The notes below the pieces were generated by a model. That model was not told the DNA's origin. It made no database searches and worked only from the letters and a program-made list of their open reading frames with translations. The position numbers and the translations under genes were made by a program. Shown one piece after another: positions 21,524-33,897 of a stretch of 64,000 bases of DNA (positions within the stretch are counted from its first letter, which is position 1; every line of letters starts with the position of its first letter). Origin of the DNA: Terebella lapidaria (lineage: Eukaryota; Annelida; Polychaeta; Terebellida; Terebellidae). Location of the stretch: contig OX424563.1 in the NCBI GenBank assembly GCA_949152475.1, positions 23,595,001 through 23,659,000 of the forward strand, in the 5' to 3' direction.

Positions 21524-22814
21524 GTAACACTTGTCAATGTCATTGCCAAAATACTTCCCAATCGTGTGTTGTTTACATGGATATGGATACATTTTGTTGA
21601 AAATTGCAGATATTATCAACAATATAGCTTCAGAAAGACATATCATGCGGCTGGCATTCGGCAATGATCATAAACCATAATATACAGCCACATTTGGTTC
21701 CTGTATCATTCTTAAACATGACAACATTTCGGTATCATCATCATTGCCGATGATTTCCAATCTCTGCTGGGCATTTAGTTGGAACCGCGTATAACTGCAC
21801 GGCGACTTTATGTCGTTTTATACCCGAGGGGATTACTGTTCGATTTCGCCACTTCGATAAATTTTACTTTTCCTGCTAAACGGTACATTTGGAGAGTATT
21901 AATTCAACACCAGGCCGGTGGTGTTTCTTCCTGGGCGCGATAGAGAGCGAAGTGAGAAAACGTGTTGCAAGCACGAGCACATCTACTGGCGATCTATAGC
22001 CCGCCGGAATTAGAAATAAATCTATCTCATTAAGTCCGACAAATAAGAGCCCTAATCAAATTGTGTCCGCCTCATGATGTCCCATCTGATTCCGGGGAAG
22101 AATTAACTTGTAATATTGACGCCAAAAGTGGCGCCAGAAATTGTCCGCCCTGAGCATGCTTTTGGACCATGGTTGAACATTGTTATTCATGAATGGATTG
22201 ATTGTGAACATGGTTACTCAAGTTTATACACTAATGCTCAAAATGGTTGTTACATGCTTGATCGAGTGCATTTTCTCATAGGTTGGACCTGTTTTGTTAC
22301 CCTTGAAATGGTTCGAACATCCTTAACGTTTGGAATTATACTCTTCTGGTATTGTTCTATCACTGAGCAAAATCTGAGTAAAAATATCGAAACATTTATT
22401 CCGTTCAATAGAGGGGTGTTAAGAGGTCCACATACAAAGGACTGGGTTCATTAAATTTCTTCGATCCAATGCTTGCACTTCAATCAAATGCTTGCATATC
22501 GTGATGCTGGACTGCACATATATTTGTTCGTCAGTGGGATCACAACATATGACTTGCCCACCCATTAGAACATAGGCCTATTGTCGACACTGCGTGAACG
22601 CGTCTCTTTTGTAAACGATGGCTGTGTATATGACATGAAAATGGGATTCAAATAAAAATTACATCAGTGTTAGACATATCAGGATTCCTGATGGAATACC
22701 CCTTTGGGGTTCCATGGATGCCCCCTACACCCCCTGGCTCCACAGTAATACCGTGAACCGCGTGCGTGGGGTTATAGGCGGATGAAACGGAGGAGAGGGG
22801 GTAGCGGAGCTGTG

Positions 22815-22895
22815 TTACACAATGAAATCATCACCCAGCTCAGTGAGACAAATGGATTCCGGGTCGGGATCGTCGCTTGGTGCATCTGTTTCCAT
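22815..22895 (-). other. Short conserved open frame (26 codons), U3
   Basis: Same minus-strand frame as in U1, sequence-identical at the peptide level (METDAPSDDPDPESICL start). In U2 it is shifted by one lost base. In U4 and U5 the stop codon is changed and the frame runs on. This mixed record argues against strong protein constraint. Confidence 0.25.
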
Positions 22896-24506
22896 AATCA
22901 CATGGAAATTGTTTCATCTCGGGGCTTTTCGCCACGCGAAATCTCTAGATTTCCGTTCTCACTTTCTTACCATTGCGGATCGACGTAATTCATATGTGAA
23001 GATGGCGACGGGACATTTCTCATTGTACTTATGTAAGAATCAATCTATTACCACCAATAGTCAGATTTTGATGATGCCAATAACAAACGTAATACACAAC
23101 ATTTTTTGTTATGTATTACAAGTGTTATTTGTTACAAGTGTTATGTTGGGACTTTAGTAAACAACAAAATAACTTTGTTTAAAGTTAGATATATGTTTGA
23201 CAACGACACCGGGTGAAACTTCGGCAAACAATATTATTTTATAATCTAAAAATTCGATGTTTGATGTTTGTTGAAAAGTATTAAATTAAAATTGAATTTA
23301 GGCTCTTGCTTTGAGAACTAGCATTTATATTTATGACATCCTATCTATGTCTGAATATACATGTCGTATATACTCATTCCATCTCGACGCAGCATCCCCA
23401 CCCCAAAACCACATACACAGTATGAAGCACATGAAAGTGTCTTCTGGCCACAGGGGGCACACGTCGCCCACGAAATTGCCAAGTGTCGACGATATTGAGA
23501 TAGATGTATGTAGGGTCAAAGTCCCTTGTCTCCATATTTCAACAGAATTTCAATATGGGGTATTAAAGTTCTTGGAACAGTCCCTTTGTGCTGGTGTGAC
23601 TGTGTGGCTTGCAATATACTTACGCATACTTATACAAAACACCACGTCTTTGAACGATTATATTTTCATTGAGAATTATTAGTGTACATATTGATGACAT
23701 TTTGGTATCCTTTAATTTTCGCATGCTTTCCACACAAAATTGTACAGCTGACAAAATTCGGTCATAAATAAGAAGCATATGCTTGAATGTGCATGTACAC
23801 TATCACACACGTTCTGACAGGGTGGTCTATCGCAACAAATTGTTCAAGGATCATGGTTATCTTATAACAAAAAGTTACCATATAATACTGAAAATTTGGC
23901 CGTCTGGAGAAAATTTGAGAGAAGATCGTCATTCCCCCTCCCCCTCCCACACACATACGCCTTCGCTTCAGTTCGTCCGACGCCACGACATTACGACCGA
24001 AATCATTGTTATGCGGCTTAATTCCAGTGAGGATTACTCTTCGATTCGGAATGGCCTATAAATTCTCCACCCTTTCATTAAGTGTGGTCTTCTCACTCAG
24101 TCTAGAATAGCCCGCAATGGAGGAAGAATTGGCAAAAATGGGGAAAAGAAAGAAAACGACCGAAGCATTCAGATCTCTGATATATAGACCGCCGGAATTA
24201 TAAATGAATCTATCTCATTTAGTTCCGACAAATAAGGGCCCTAATCAAATTGTGATTTCGGTATTTATATCTGTTGTTTGTTGAGTTTGATTATAATTGT
24301 TATTTTTATTATGTGGTAATTTCAGACTCAGAGTTCAGATTACATAGAACATGTATAACAATAAAAATAGGTTATGCAATGATCACAGACAGACGTTTAA
24401 AACATGACAATACATTGTAGTCACTCTCACTTTCCTGAGTGAGACGTGCTCAGTCACGCATTTGTGTGGGAGTGCATCATTTTCTTGATATTACACTCTT
24501 TGTTAA

Positions 24507-25223
24507 GGATTGATTGCATGTGATCGTCATGAACCTGGCATTGACCAGCTGTCCATTTACTTATAATGTAAATATAAAGGTAACAAATTCATGAATTTAC
24601 ACACTTCCAATCAACGTGAAACTTTGCCTTTCTGATTGTTAGCCATCAAGGATTACTAACCGAGACTCTGTTTCTTACTAAGAAATGTTAAATTTGTTAA
24701 ATTCATCGTTTTCATATGTCATTTTCCGACCTATTTCTCAGTCTACAAAATACACTCACAACAGGGCGAGCGAAAGGATTATGCTGTGCAGCAAATAGCT
24801 AGTGAGGCCAGTAGAACTCACAGGTGATATGCACTCGGGTGCACCGAGGAGTTTGGGATTATGAATGTTCAGCTCATTGTATTCATCTCACAGAAAGTAT
24901 TGCACTAGATATTCTCATTATTTTGACGACAACAAGGAATAAATATATGTAACAGCCAGTGCTTGTCAAGCAGAACACTCGAATCTTCGTTTTGGTGAAA
25001 CGTATAAAATGATTTATCTAATCATCAAATTGCACAGCTTTCGTGATATCATTTATGAAACCATGTCTCGGTACATCATCCCTGAGTATATGTGTGTGTG
25101 CTAGCCAAGTTTTAGGTCAGGGAATTGTATTGTTTTGGGGATTTTGTTACCTTTACTTTCACATTATAAGTCAATGGAAAAGTGCCTCAGTGCAGTCACC
25201 GGTAAGTTACGTGCAATCACACC
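24507..25223. mobile_element. TTAA-flanked element unique to U3 (717 bp)
   Basis: U4 has GTTAAGGCAAG uninterrupted at the same site; U3 has TTAA (24503-24506), 717 bp, then TTAA (25224-25227). Ends GGATTGATTGCATGT and ACGTGCAATCACACC form an imperfect inverted repeat (12 of 15). TTAA duplication suggests piggyBac-type mobilisation. No transposase is present. Because the surrounding U3/U4 sequence is almost identical, the element jumped in after that duplication or was precisely lost from U4. Confidence 0.8.
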
Positions 25224-25239
25224 TTAAGGCAAGATAACT

Positions 25240-25313
25240 GGATCAGTTTCTAGGTAGTTTGAAGCGCATGTCTAGTGAACAGGAGATGCTGGGTTCGATT
25301 CTGATCAAAACCT
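25240..25313 (+). pseudogene. Decayed third tRNA-Thr copy, U3
   Basis: Same locus as 13222-13295: GGATCAG start, TCTAGTGAACAGG in place of TCTAGTAAACAGG, and an ATCAAAACCT end. The acceptor does not close. Confidence 0.6.
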
Positions 25314-25504
25314 AGTGAAAACGTTTTTTTATAATTTTTAGAATTTTTATTTTTATTTAAAGATTAGAATTTTTAATAGTCGGCATAAAGAGATTAGAAT
25401 TCTTATTAGTTGTTATGTAGAGAAAAAGCTCATTAGCTACTGACTCTATTGTTCCGCAGATGTCTATAACAAAATTATAAACCTGTGGGAGATGTTGGGA
25501 GGTT

Positions 25505-25620
25505 GATAATAATATTATATAATCATATCATATTATGTAATCATATTATATAATCATAGTCATAATCATACCATATAATCATATTATCATATAATATAAT
25601 ATTATAATCTTATAGTCTCA
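25505..25620. repeat. AT-rich minisatellite, U3
   Basis: Runs of ATATTATATAATCAT-like units. The near-identical copy is at 31524-31639 in U4. Confidence 0.6.
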
Positions 25621-25852
25621 TCCAATCTAGTCTGTCCATTTCTACTTTTAAACACAAAGTCAAAGTTTTTATGTTCAATACCTTAAGTGCTACGGAAAAT
25701 AATGTGTACGAATTCTTCTAATTACTTTCGTTTCTTATGTCTGTTTTAATTCATTAGTTTTTGTTCACAAAACTTATATTTTATTTTATGTTCTTCTTTT
25801 GTGCATATACACAATTTTTCCTATGTGATCTTATTTTGGAGGACCACAATGT

Positions 25853-25945
25853 ATCCACTTAGTGCTCGGTGCATGACAAATTATAAACATCGCCGCTTCG
25901 CGGCTCGGTTTATAATTTTGACATGCACCTCCACTCAGTAGATAA
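25853..25945. repeat. Foldback repeat, U3 copy
   Basis: Arms GTGCATGACAAATTATAAAC and GTTTATAATTTTGACATGCAC enclose GCCGCTTCGCGGC, itself a short hairpin. The left outer word TCCACTTAGTG faces TCCACTCAGT. Copy in U4 at 31872-31964. Confidence 0.6.
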
Positions 25946-26289
25946 GTATTACTTATCTCGAGATAGAAGTCATTATCTAAAAGACAGTGATACATTGTAG
26001 ACTGCTGTGCTCACTGTATCGGCGGTGGTGAAGGGTAGAAACCTAGTTCACCATGCCACTCCGAATCTGTCATGGGCTACAAATATCCATCAATTCAATC
26101 ACCAGAAAATCCCATTGTTCTCATGGGAACAAACAACATACCAGGTGCTAAATATCACCAAATCTCACAGACAAAAATTTGGTCGGATGGTGGTAAGGCA
26201 AAATCAAGCTCTCTTTCAATAAAATGTACTTCTACACTCAAACATTTGAGTTTATTGAAGTCACTGAACCTCGTGAGAATTTTGCAAGT

Positions 26290-26362
26290 GGCTCTGTGGC
26301 TAAGTGGTTAAAGCGCCTGTCTAGTAAACAGGAGATCCTGGGTTCGATTCCCAGCAGAGCCT
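26290..26362 (+). tRNA. tRNA-Thr (anticodon AGT), U4 plus
   Basis: Intact 73-nt cloverleaf, GGCTCTG/CAGAGCC acceptor, anticodon loop CTAGTAA, D region GGCTAAGTGG and T loop TTCGATT. A T4 run lies at 26379-26382. Confidence 0.92.
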
Positions 26363-26996
26363 ATTGGGCATCTTAGTATTTTCATCCTGGGAACATTCAA
26401 GTCAACAATGGTCTGAACATTTGATTGTATTCACAAGCAAGAACAGTGGAACATTCGCTGGTTAGAGAGTTGCAAACAATATGAATTTTTATTCTGATCA
26501 CAGCTTTTCAAGTCGATTGAGCTCCGAACATTTTCACTTACTGTAGCATAATTTGCTCTGTGGCCTTGTTTTGTTCTTGTTTGCAGTCTCATTTTTAGGG
26601 TACATGTACATAATCAAATGACACTAACCGTGGATGACTGAAGAGAAATCCTTGAAAAATATAGCCTTGAACAAGTCCTGATAATTAGGCCATTCACGAG
26701 CTGTTAGTACTTGCCACTGACATGTTCACTATGTGATCTTCAATTGATTATTCACACAATGCATAGAAAGGTATACCCCAGTTTGTCACATCGAATAGCA
26801 TGATGAGTTTACTTCTCCGTGGATGAGTTATCTACGGAATTCCACAGGCGACATGCCTGTCTTCATATCACTTTTGGGACCGTATGTGGTATGCCGTATG
26901 TCGCCTATGGAATTCCAGTTACCAGGAAAAAGGTGCAGAAAAAACGATCGTTTTTTGTCTAAATGGCTAAAATCGTCAAAAAAACTAATTCCTACC

Positions 26997-27069
26997 AGGC
27001 TCTGCTGGGAATCGAACCCAGGATCTCCTGTTTACTAGACAGGCGCTTTAACCACTTAGCCACAGAGCC
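26997..27069 (-). tRNA. tRNA-Thr (anticodon AGT), U4 minus
   Basis: Intact 73-nt cloverleaf, same mature sequence as 26290. A T7 terminator lies 12 nt past the 3' end (26978-26984 on the plus strand). It converges on the 26290 gene across 634 bp. Confidence 0.92.
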
Positions 27070-27830
27070 ATGATACATATAAATGTCCATTTGTCTGCAA
27101 TTATGACTGTTTGGTGACTTCAATGCTTTGACCTGCTTTATTGGACACATACCAGATTGGCTTTAATTGATTTTGCCCCAGATGGCATTTCAAAATATTT
27201 CTGATCACATATGTGTGGCAAGTATGTGCTAAAGATAAGTGATGTCCAATATAGCTACAAAACATGGCCGATTATATACTATTTACGGGGTGTCAATCAC
27301 AAGCTTACGAGCAGCATCTGAAAGGATTTAAAAGCTGTGGCACAATTTGTGCTTAAATGTGGTATAGAAATAAATTGGTTATTTTTATGATGTAAATAGC
27401 ATCGAATGCATGCATTTGAACTACAAGCAATGCTTTTCGATCATTGCAAAATTTGTGTCATATAGCATCAGGGCTGAATTGTGTTCCTTATAAACAATAG
27501 TACTATGGAAAATACCGTTGTCAAGTGATGCAAGACAATCGGTTATTCTTGTTTTTAAAACGTTTAGAAGATGTTTAAACATTAATTCACATGCTGTTTC
27601 ACATTCCATGCTTTATGTTGACAATTTGTAAGATAAACTGGTATAGAATTTGGCAACAAACTTCCAACAAAACCAAAACACGTTACTCTCCCAATGTTTG
27701 CCGCAACGACATCTGCAAGAGGCCGTGAATTAATGCATATACACACATGAAAGTTCCCGTTATGAGCTAGCATCCCTTTGTTAAGCATTAGCCACCAAAG
27801 CAAAACAGGGATACATTTATCAGGAGCGAT

Positions 27831-27878
27831 CACGTGTTGTGCGCATGCGCGGGTGCTTGCTTTCCTTCAGTGGCACGT
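27831..27878 (+). promoter_or_regulatory. E-box / NRF1-like / E-box cluster, U4
   Basis: CACGTG 27831-27836, GCGCATGCGC 27841-27850 and CACGTG 27873-27878, kept as in U1 and U3. Confidence 0.45.
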
Positions 27879-30800
27879 GCATGCAGCCCTCAGCAATTAT
27901 TCAAGAAATCGTTGAGAAATCTTTCTGCTCATTCCCAACAGAGGTGAAGTTGTAAAAATTCGCACCTTTTCTACACTCGATATTAATCAGCAATATCATA
28001 AAGTGTTCCACTTTTCCCAGGCTACATGTTAGGAACAAACGGAAACAACACGTGTGGGCTTTTTTTTATCTGGTGGTGAAATCTCGCGCAGTGGTCACGT
28101 GTTCATTGTTTGTTAACACGATTAGTGTTGAGATAAACACTGCAAACTCATTACAGTCAGATTTAGAGGTGCAACGTGGGATATGAATGTCCATATCGGG
28201 ACTAAAACAAAGGAAAGCGGTGTTGTTTCGTATCAGGCTCTATTGGTGTCCTGTTTCTGTATATGTATGTTATCGTTACATGTTCATGATATCTGAGGGC
28301 AATAGTTGTATTTCTGCAATGTATGCACACACTTTCGTGAGTTATTTTACCCTTATTGTTAAAAGTATGTAACATTAGTTGTCATTATCAAAATACTTCC
28401 CAATCGTTTGCTTTTTATACGGATACATTTTGTCGAAAATTATAAATACGTATCAACAATATAGTTTAGAAAGACATATCATGTGGCTGGCATTAGGTAA
28501 TGATCATAAACCATAATATACAGCCACATTTTGTTTCCTGTATCATTCTTAAACATGGCAGCATTTCGGTATCATCATCATTGCCGATGATATCCAATCT
28601 CTGCTGGCCATTTAGTTGGAACCTCGTATAAATGCACGGCAATTTTATGCCGTTTAATTCCCGAGGGGATCACTGTTCGATTTCGCCACATCGATAAGTT
28701 TTACTTTCCTCGCTAAACGGTACATTTGGAGAGTATTAATTCAACACCAGGCCGGTGGTGTTTCTCCCTGGGCGCGATAGAGAGCGAATTGAGAAAACGT
28801 GTTGCAGGCGCGAGCACATCTACTGGCGATCTATAGCTCGCCGGAATTAGAAATTAATCTATCTCATTAAGTCCGACAAATAAGGGCCCTAATCAAATTG
28901 TGTCCGCCTCATGATGTCCCATTCGATTCCTGGGGAGGAATTAACTTGTGATATTGACGCCAAAAGTGGCGCCAAAAATTGTCCGCCTCGAGCATGCTTT
29001 TGGACCATGGTTGGACATGGTTATTCATGAATGGATGGATGTTGAACATCGAAATTCAAGTTTATACACTAATGCTCAAAACGGTTGTTACATACTGGAT
29101 CGAGTGCATTTTTCTCATAGTTCGGACCCGTTTTTTAACCCTTGAAATGATTCGAACACCCTTAACTTTTGGAATTAGATTCTTCTGGTATTGTTATATT
29201 AATAAAAATATTGAAATATTAATTCCATTTAATAAAAGAGTGTCAGGAGGTCTCTCAAAATGAGCGTCAAATGCCGCATATAAAGCCTGCGTTTGTACGC
29301 GGCATTTCTTTGATCCAATGATTGCACTTCAATCAAATGCTTACATATCGAGATGTTGGAATACACAAATATTTGTTCGTCAGTGGGATCACACCATATG
29401 ACTTGCCCACCCATTAGAACATAGGCCTATTGTCGACACTACGTGAACGTGTCTCTTTTTTGAAACGACGGCTGTGTACACATGACATGAAAATGGGATT
29501 CAAATAAAAAATTGCGTCAGTGCTAGACATCTCAGGATTCCTGATGGAGTACCCCTTTGGGGTTCCATGGATGCCCCCTACACCCCCTGGCTCCACAGTT
29601 ATACCGTGAACCGTGCGCGTGGGGGTATAGGCGGATGAAACGGGGGAGAGGGGGTAGCGGAGCTGTGTAACACAATGAAATCATCACCCAGCTCAGTGAG
29701 ACAAATGGATTCCGGGTCGGGATCGTTGCTTGGTGCATCTGTTTCCATAATCACATGGAAATTGTTTCATCTCGGGGCTTTTCCCCGGCCACCGTGAAAT
29801 CTCTAGGTTTCCGTTCTCGTTTTCTTACCATTGCGGAATGACATAATTCATACGTGAAAATGGCGACGGGACATTACTCATTGTATTGATGACCCAAATA
29901 TTATTTTGGGACTTCAGTAAACAATAAATTAACTTTGATTTCGAGACAAGCAATAATATTTTGCTATCCCTACTTTGAAAATGCGTTGTTTGACGTCAAA
30001 ATAGCTTGAAAAGTTTTAATTTTAAATTAAAACTATGCTCTTATTTTGAGAATAAGCATTTAAATTAATTATTTCCTACCTATGTCTGAATATACATGTC
30101 GTACATACTCATTCCATCTCGACGCAACATACCCACCCCAAAACCACATACACAGTATAAAACACATGAAAGTGTCTTCTGGCCACAGGGGACACACGTC
30201 ACCCACGGAATTGCCGAGTGTCGACGATATTGAGATAGATGTATCTAGGATCAAAGTCCCTTGTCTCCAAACTTCAACAGAATTTCAATATGGGGTATTA
30301 AAGTTCTTGGAACAGTCCCTTTGTGTTGGTGTGATTGTGTGGCTGGCAATATACTTACGCATACTTATACAAAACACTACGTCTTTGCACAAATATATTT
30401 TCATAGAGAATTATTAATGTACATACTGATGACATGTTGGTATCCTCTCATTTTGGCATGCTTTTCACAACATTGCACAGCTGACAAAATTCGGTCATGA
30501 ATAAGAAGCATATGCTTGAATGTGCATGTACACTATCACACACGTTCTGACAGGGTGGTCTATCGCAACAAATTGTTCAAGGATCATGGTTATCTTATAA
30601 CAAAAAGTTACCATATAATACTGAAAATTTGGCCGTCTGGAGAAAAATTGAGAGACGATCGTCACCCCCCCCCCCCCCTCCCCCTCCCACACAGATACGC
30701 CTTCGCTTCAGTTCGTCCGACACCACGACATTACGACCGAAATCATTGTTATGCGGTTTAATTCCAGTGAGGATTACTCTTCGATTCGGAATGGCCTATA

Positions 30801-31258
30801 AATTCTCCACCCTTTCATTAAGTGTGGTCTTCTCACTCAGTCTAGAATAGCCCGCAATGGAGGAAGAATTGGCAAAAATGGGGAAAAGAAAGAAAACGAC
30901 CGAAGCATTCAGATCTCTGATATATAGACCGCCGGAATTATAAATGAATCTATCTCATTTAGTTCCGACAAATAAGGGCCCTAATCAAATTGTGATTTCG
31001 GTATTTATATCTGTTGTTTGTTGAGTTTGATTATAATTGTTATTTTTATTATGTGGTAATTTCAGACTCAGAGTTCAGATTACATAGAACATGTATAACA
31101 ATAAAAATAGGTTATGCAATGATCACAGACAGACGTTTAAAACATGACAATACATTGTAGTCACTCTCACTTTCCTGAGTGAGACGTGCTCAGTCACGCA
31201 TTTGTGTGGGAGTGCATCATTTTCTTGATATTACACTCTTTGTTAAGGCAAGATAACT

Positions 31259-31332
31259 GGATCAGTTTCTAGGTAGTTTGAAGCGCATGTCTAGTGAACA
31301 GGAGATGCTGGGTTCGATTCTGATCAAAACCT
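31259..31332 (+). pseudogene. Decayed third tRNA-Thr copy, U4
   Basis: Same sequence as 25240-25313, shifted by 6019 bp. The acceptor does not close and the anticodon loop is altered to CTAGTGA. Confidence 0.6.
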
Positions 31333-31523
31333 AGTGAAAACGTTTTTTTAGAATTTTTAGAATTTTTATTTTTATTTAAAGATTAGAATTTTTAATAGTC
31401 GGCATAAAGAGATTAGAATTCTTATTAGTCGTTATGTAGAGAAAAAGCTCATTAGCTACTGACTCTATTGTTCCGCAGATGTCTATAACAAAATTATAAA
31501 CCTGTGGGAGATGTTGGGAGGTT

Positions 31524-31639
31524 GATAATAATATTATATAATCATATCATATTATGTAATCATATTATATAATCATAGTCATAATCATACCATATAATCA
31601 TATTATCATATAATATAATATTATAATCTTATAGTCTCA
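31524..31639. repeat. AT-rich minisatellite, U4
   Basis: Near-identical to 25505-25620. Such runs expand and shrink by slippage, yet these two have kept the same length, again pointing to a recent duplication. Confidence 0.55.
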
Positions 31640-31871
31640 TCCAATCTAGTCTGTCCATTTCTACTTTTAAACACAAAGTCAAAGTTTTTATGTTCAATAC
31701 CTTAAGTGCTACGGAAAATAATGTGTACGAATTCTTCTAATTACTTTCGTTTCTTATGTCTGTTTTAATTCATTAGTTTTTGTTCACAAAACTTATATTT
31801 TATTTTATGTTCTTCTTTTGTGCATATACACAATTTTTCCTATGTGATCTTATTTTGGAGGACCACAATGT

Positions 31872-31964
31872 ATCCACTTCGTGCTCGGTGCATGACAAAT
31901 TATAAACATCGCCGCTTCGCGGCTCGGTTTATAATTTTGACATGCACCTCCACTCAGTAGATAA
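31872..31964. repeat. Foldback repeat, U4 copy
   Basis: Copy of 25853-25945 with one visible difference near the start (CACTTCGTG in place of CACTTAGTG). Confidence 0.6.
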
Positions 31965-32308
31965 GTATTACTTATCTCGAGATAGAAGTCATTATCTAAA
32001 AGACAGTGATACATTGTAGACTGCTGTGCTCACTGTATCGGCGGTGGTGAAGGGTAGAAACCTAGTTCACCATGCCACTCCGAATCTGTCATGGGCTACA
32101 AATATCCATCAATTCAATCACCAGAAAATCCCATTGTTCTCATGGGAACAAACAACATACCAGGTGCTAAATATCACCAAATCTCACAGACAAAAATTTG
32201 GTCGGATGGTGGTAAGGCAAAATCAAGCTCTCTTTCAATAAAATGTACTTCTACACTCAAACATTTGAGTTTATTGAAGTCACTGAACCTCGTGAGAATT
32301 TTGCAAGT

Positions 32309-32381
32309 GGCTCTGTGGCTAAGTGGTTAAAGCGCCTGTCTAGTAAACAGGAGATCCTGGGTTCGATTCCCAGCAGAGCCT
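32309..32381 (+). tRNA. tRNA-Thr (anticodon AGT), U5 plus
   Basis: Identical in sequence to the U4 gene at 26290, including its upstream TTTTGCAAGT and the T4 run after it. Confidence 0.92.
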
Positions 32382-33015
32382 ATTGGGCATCTTAGTATTT
32401 TCATCCTGGGAACATTCAAGTCAACAATGGTCTGAACATTTGATTGTATTCACAAGCAAGAACAGTGGAACATTCGCTGGTTAGAGAGTTGCAAACAATA
32501 TGAATTTTTATTCTGATCACAGCTTTTCAAGTCGATTGAGCTCCGAACATTTTCACTTACTGTAGCATAATTTGCTCTGTGGCTTTGTTTTGTTCTTGTT
32601 TGCAGTCTCATTTTTGGGGTACATGTACATAATCAAATGACACTAACCGTGGATGACTGAAGAGAAATCCTTGAAAAATATAGCCTTGAACAAGTCCTGA
32701 TAATTAGGCCATTCACGAGCTGTTAGTACTTGCCACTGACATGTTCACTATGTGATCTTCAATTGATTATTCACACAATGCATAGAAAGGTATACCCCAG
32801 TTTGTCACATCGAATAGCATGATGAGTTTACTTCTCCGTGGATGAGTTATCTACGGAATTCCACAGGCGACATGCCTCTCTTCATATCACTTTTGGGACC
32901 GTATGTGGTATGCCGTATGTCGCCTATGGAATTCCAGTTACCAGGAAAAAGGTGCAGAAAAAACGATCGTTTTTTGTCTAAATGGCTAAAATCGTCAAAA
33001 AAACTAATTCCTACC

Positions 33016-33088
33016 AGGCTCTGCTGGGAATCGAACCCAGGATCTCCTGTTTACTAGACAGGCGCTTTAACCACTTAGCCACAGAGCC
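33016..33088 (-). tRNA. tRNA-Thr (anticodon AGT), U5 minus
   Basis: Identical to the U4 gene at 26997, with the same T7 terminator on its 3' side. Convergent with 32309. Confidence 0.92.
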
Positions 33089-33849
33089 ATGATACATATA
33101 AATGTCCATTTGTCTGCAATTATGACTGTTTGGTGACTTCAATGCTTTGACCTGCTTTATTGGACACATACCAGATTGGCTTCAATTGATTTTGCCCCAG
33201 ATGGCATTTCAAAATATTTCTGATCACATATGTGTGGCAAGTATGTGCTAAAGATAAGTGATGTCCAATATAGCTACAAAACATGGCCGATTATATACTA
33301 TTTACGGGGTGTCAATCACAAGCTTACGAGCAGCATCTGAAAGGATTTAAAAGCTGTGGCACAATTTGTGCTTAAATGTGGTATAGAAATAAATTGGTTA
33401 TTTTTATGATGTAAATAGCATCGAATGCATGCATTTGAACTACAAGCAATGCTTTTCGATCATTGCAAAATTTGTGTCATATAGCATCAGGGCTGAATTG
33501 TGTTCCTTATAAACAATAGTACTATGGAAAATACCGTTGTCAAGTGATGCAAGACAATCGGTTATTCTTGTTTTTAAAACGTTTAGAAGATGTTTAAACA
33601 TTAATTCACATGCTGTTTCACATTCCATGCTTTATGTTGACAATTTGTAAGATAAACTGGTATAGAATTTGGCAACAAACTTCCAACAAAACCAAAACAC
33701 GTTACTCTCCCAATGTTTGCCGCAACGACATCTGCAAGAGGCCGTGAATTAATGCATATACACACATGAAAGTTCCCGTTATGAGCTAGCATCCCTTTGT
33801 TAAGCATTAGCCACCAAAGCAAAACAGGGATACATTTATCAGGAGCGAT

Positions 33850-33897
33850 CACGTGTTGTGCGCATGCGCGGGTGCTTGCTTTCCTTCAGTGGCACGT
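33850..33897 (+). promoter_or_regulatory. E-box / NRF1-like / E-box cluster, U5
   Basis: CACGTG 33850-33855, GCGCATGCGC 33860-33869 and CACGTG 33892-33897, as in U4. Confidence 0.45.

Larger units (their letters stand above)
19271..26289 (+). repeat. Array unit U3
   Basis: About 7.0 kb, the longest unit because it carries two insertions: the palindrome-filled MITE 21050-21523 (shared with U6) and the TTAA element 24507-25223 (unique). It has a convergent pair of intact tRNA-Thr genes. 19271 to about 23 kb matches U6 at an offset of about 18.66 kb; about 24.0-26.3 kb matches the end of U4. Confidence 0.85.
26290..32308 (+). repeat. Array unit U4
   Basis: 6019 bp, the cleanest unit, with a convergent pair of intact tRNA-Thr genes. 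It pairs with U5 at a constant offset of 6019-6020 from the U3/U4 tail to about 36.5 kb, with only scattered single-base differences. This marks a very recent tandem duplication. Confidence 0.9.
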
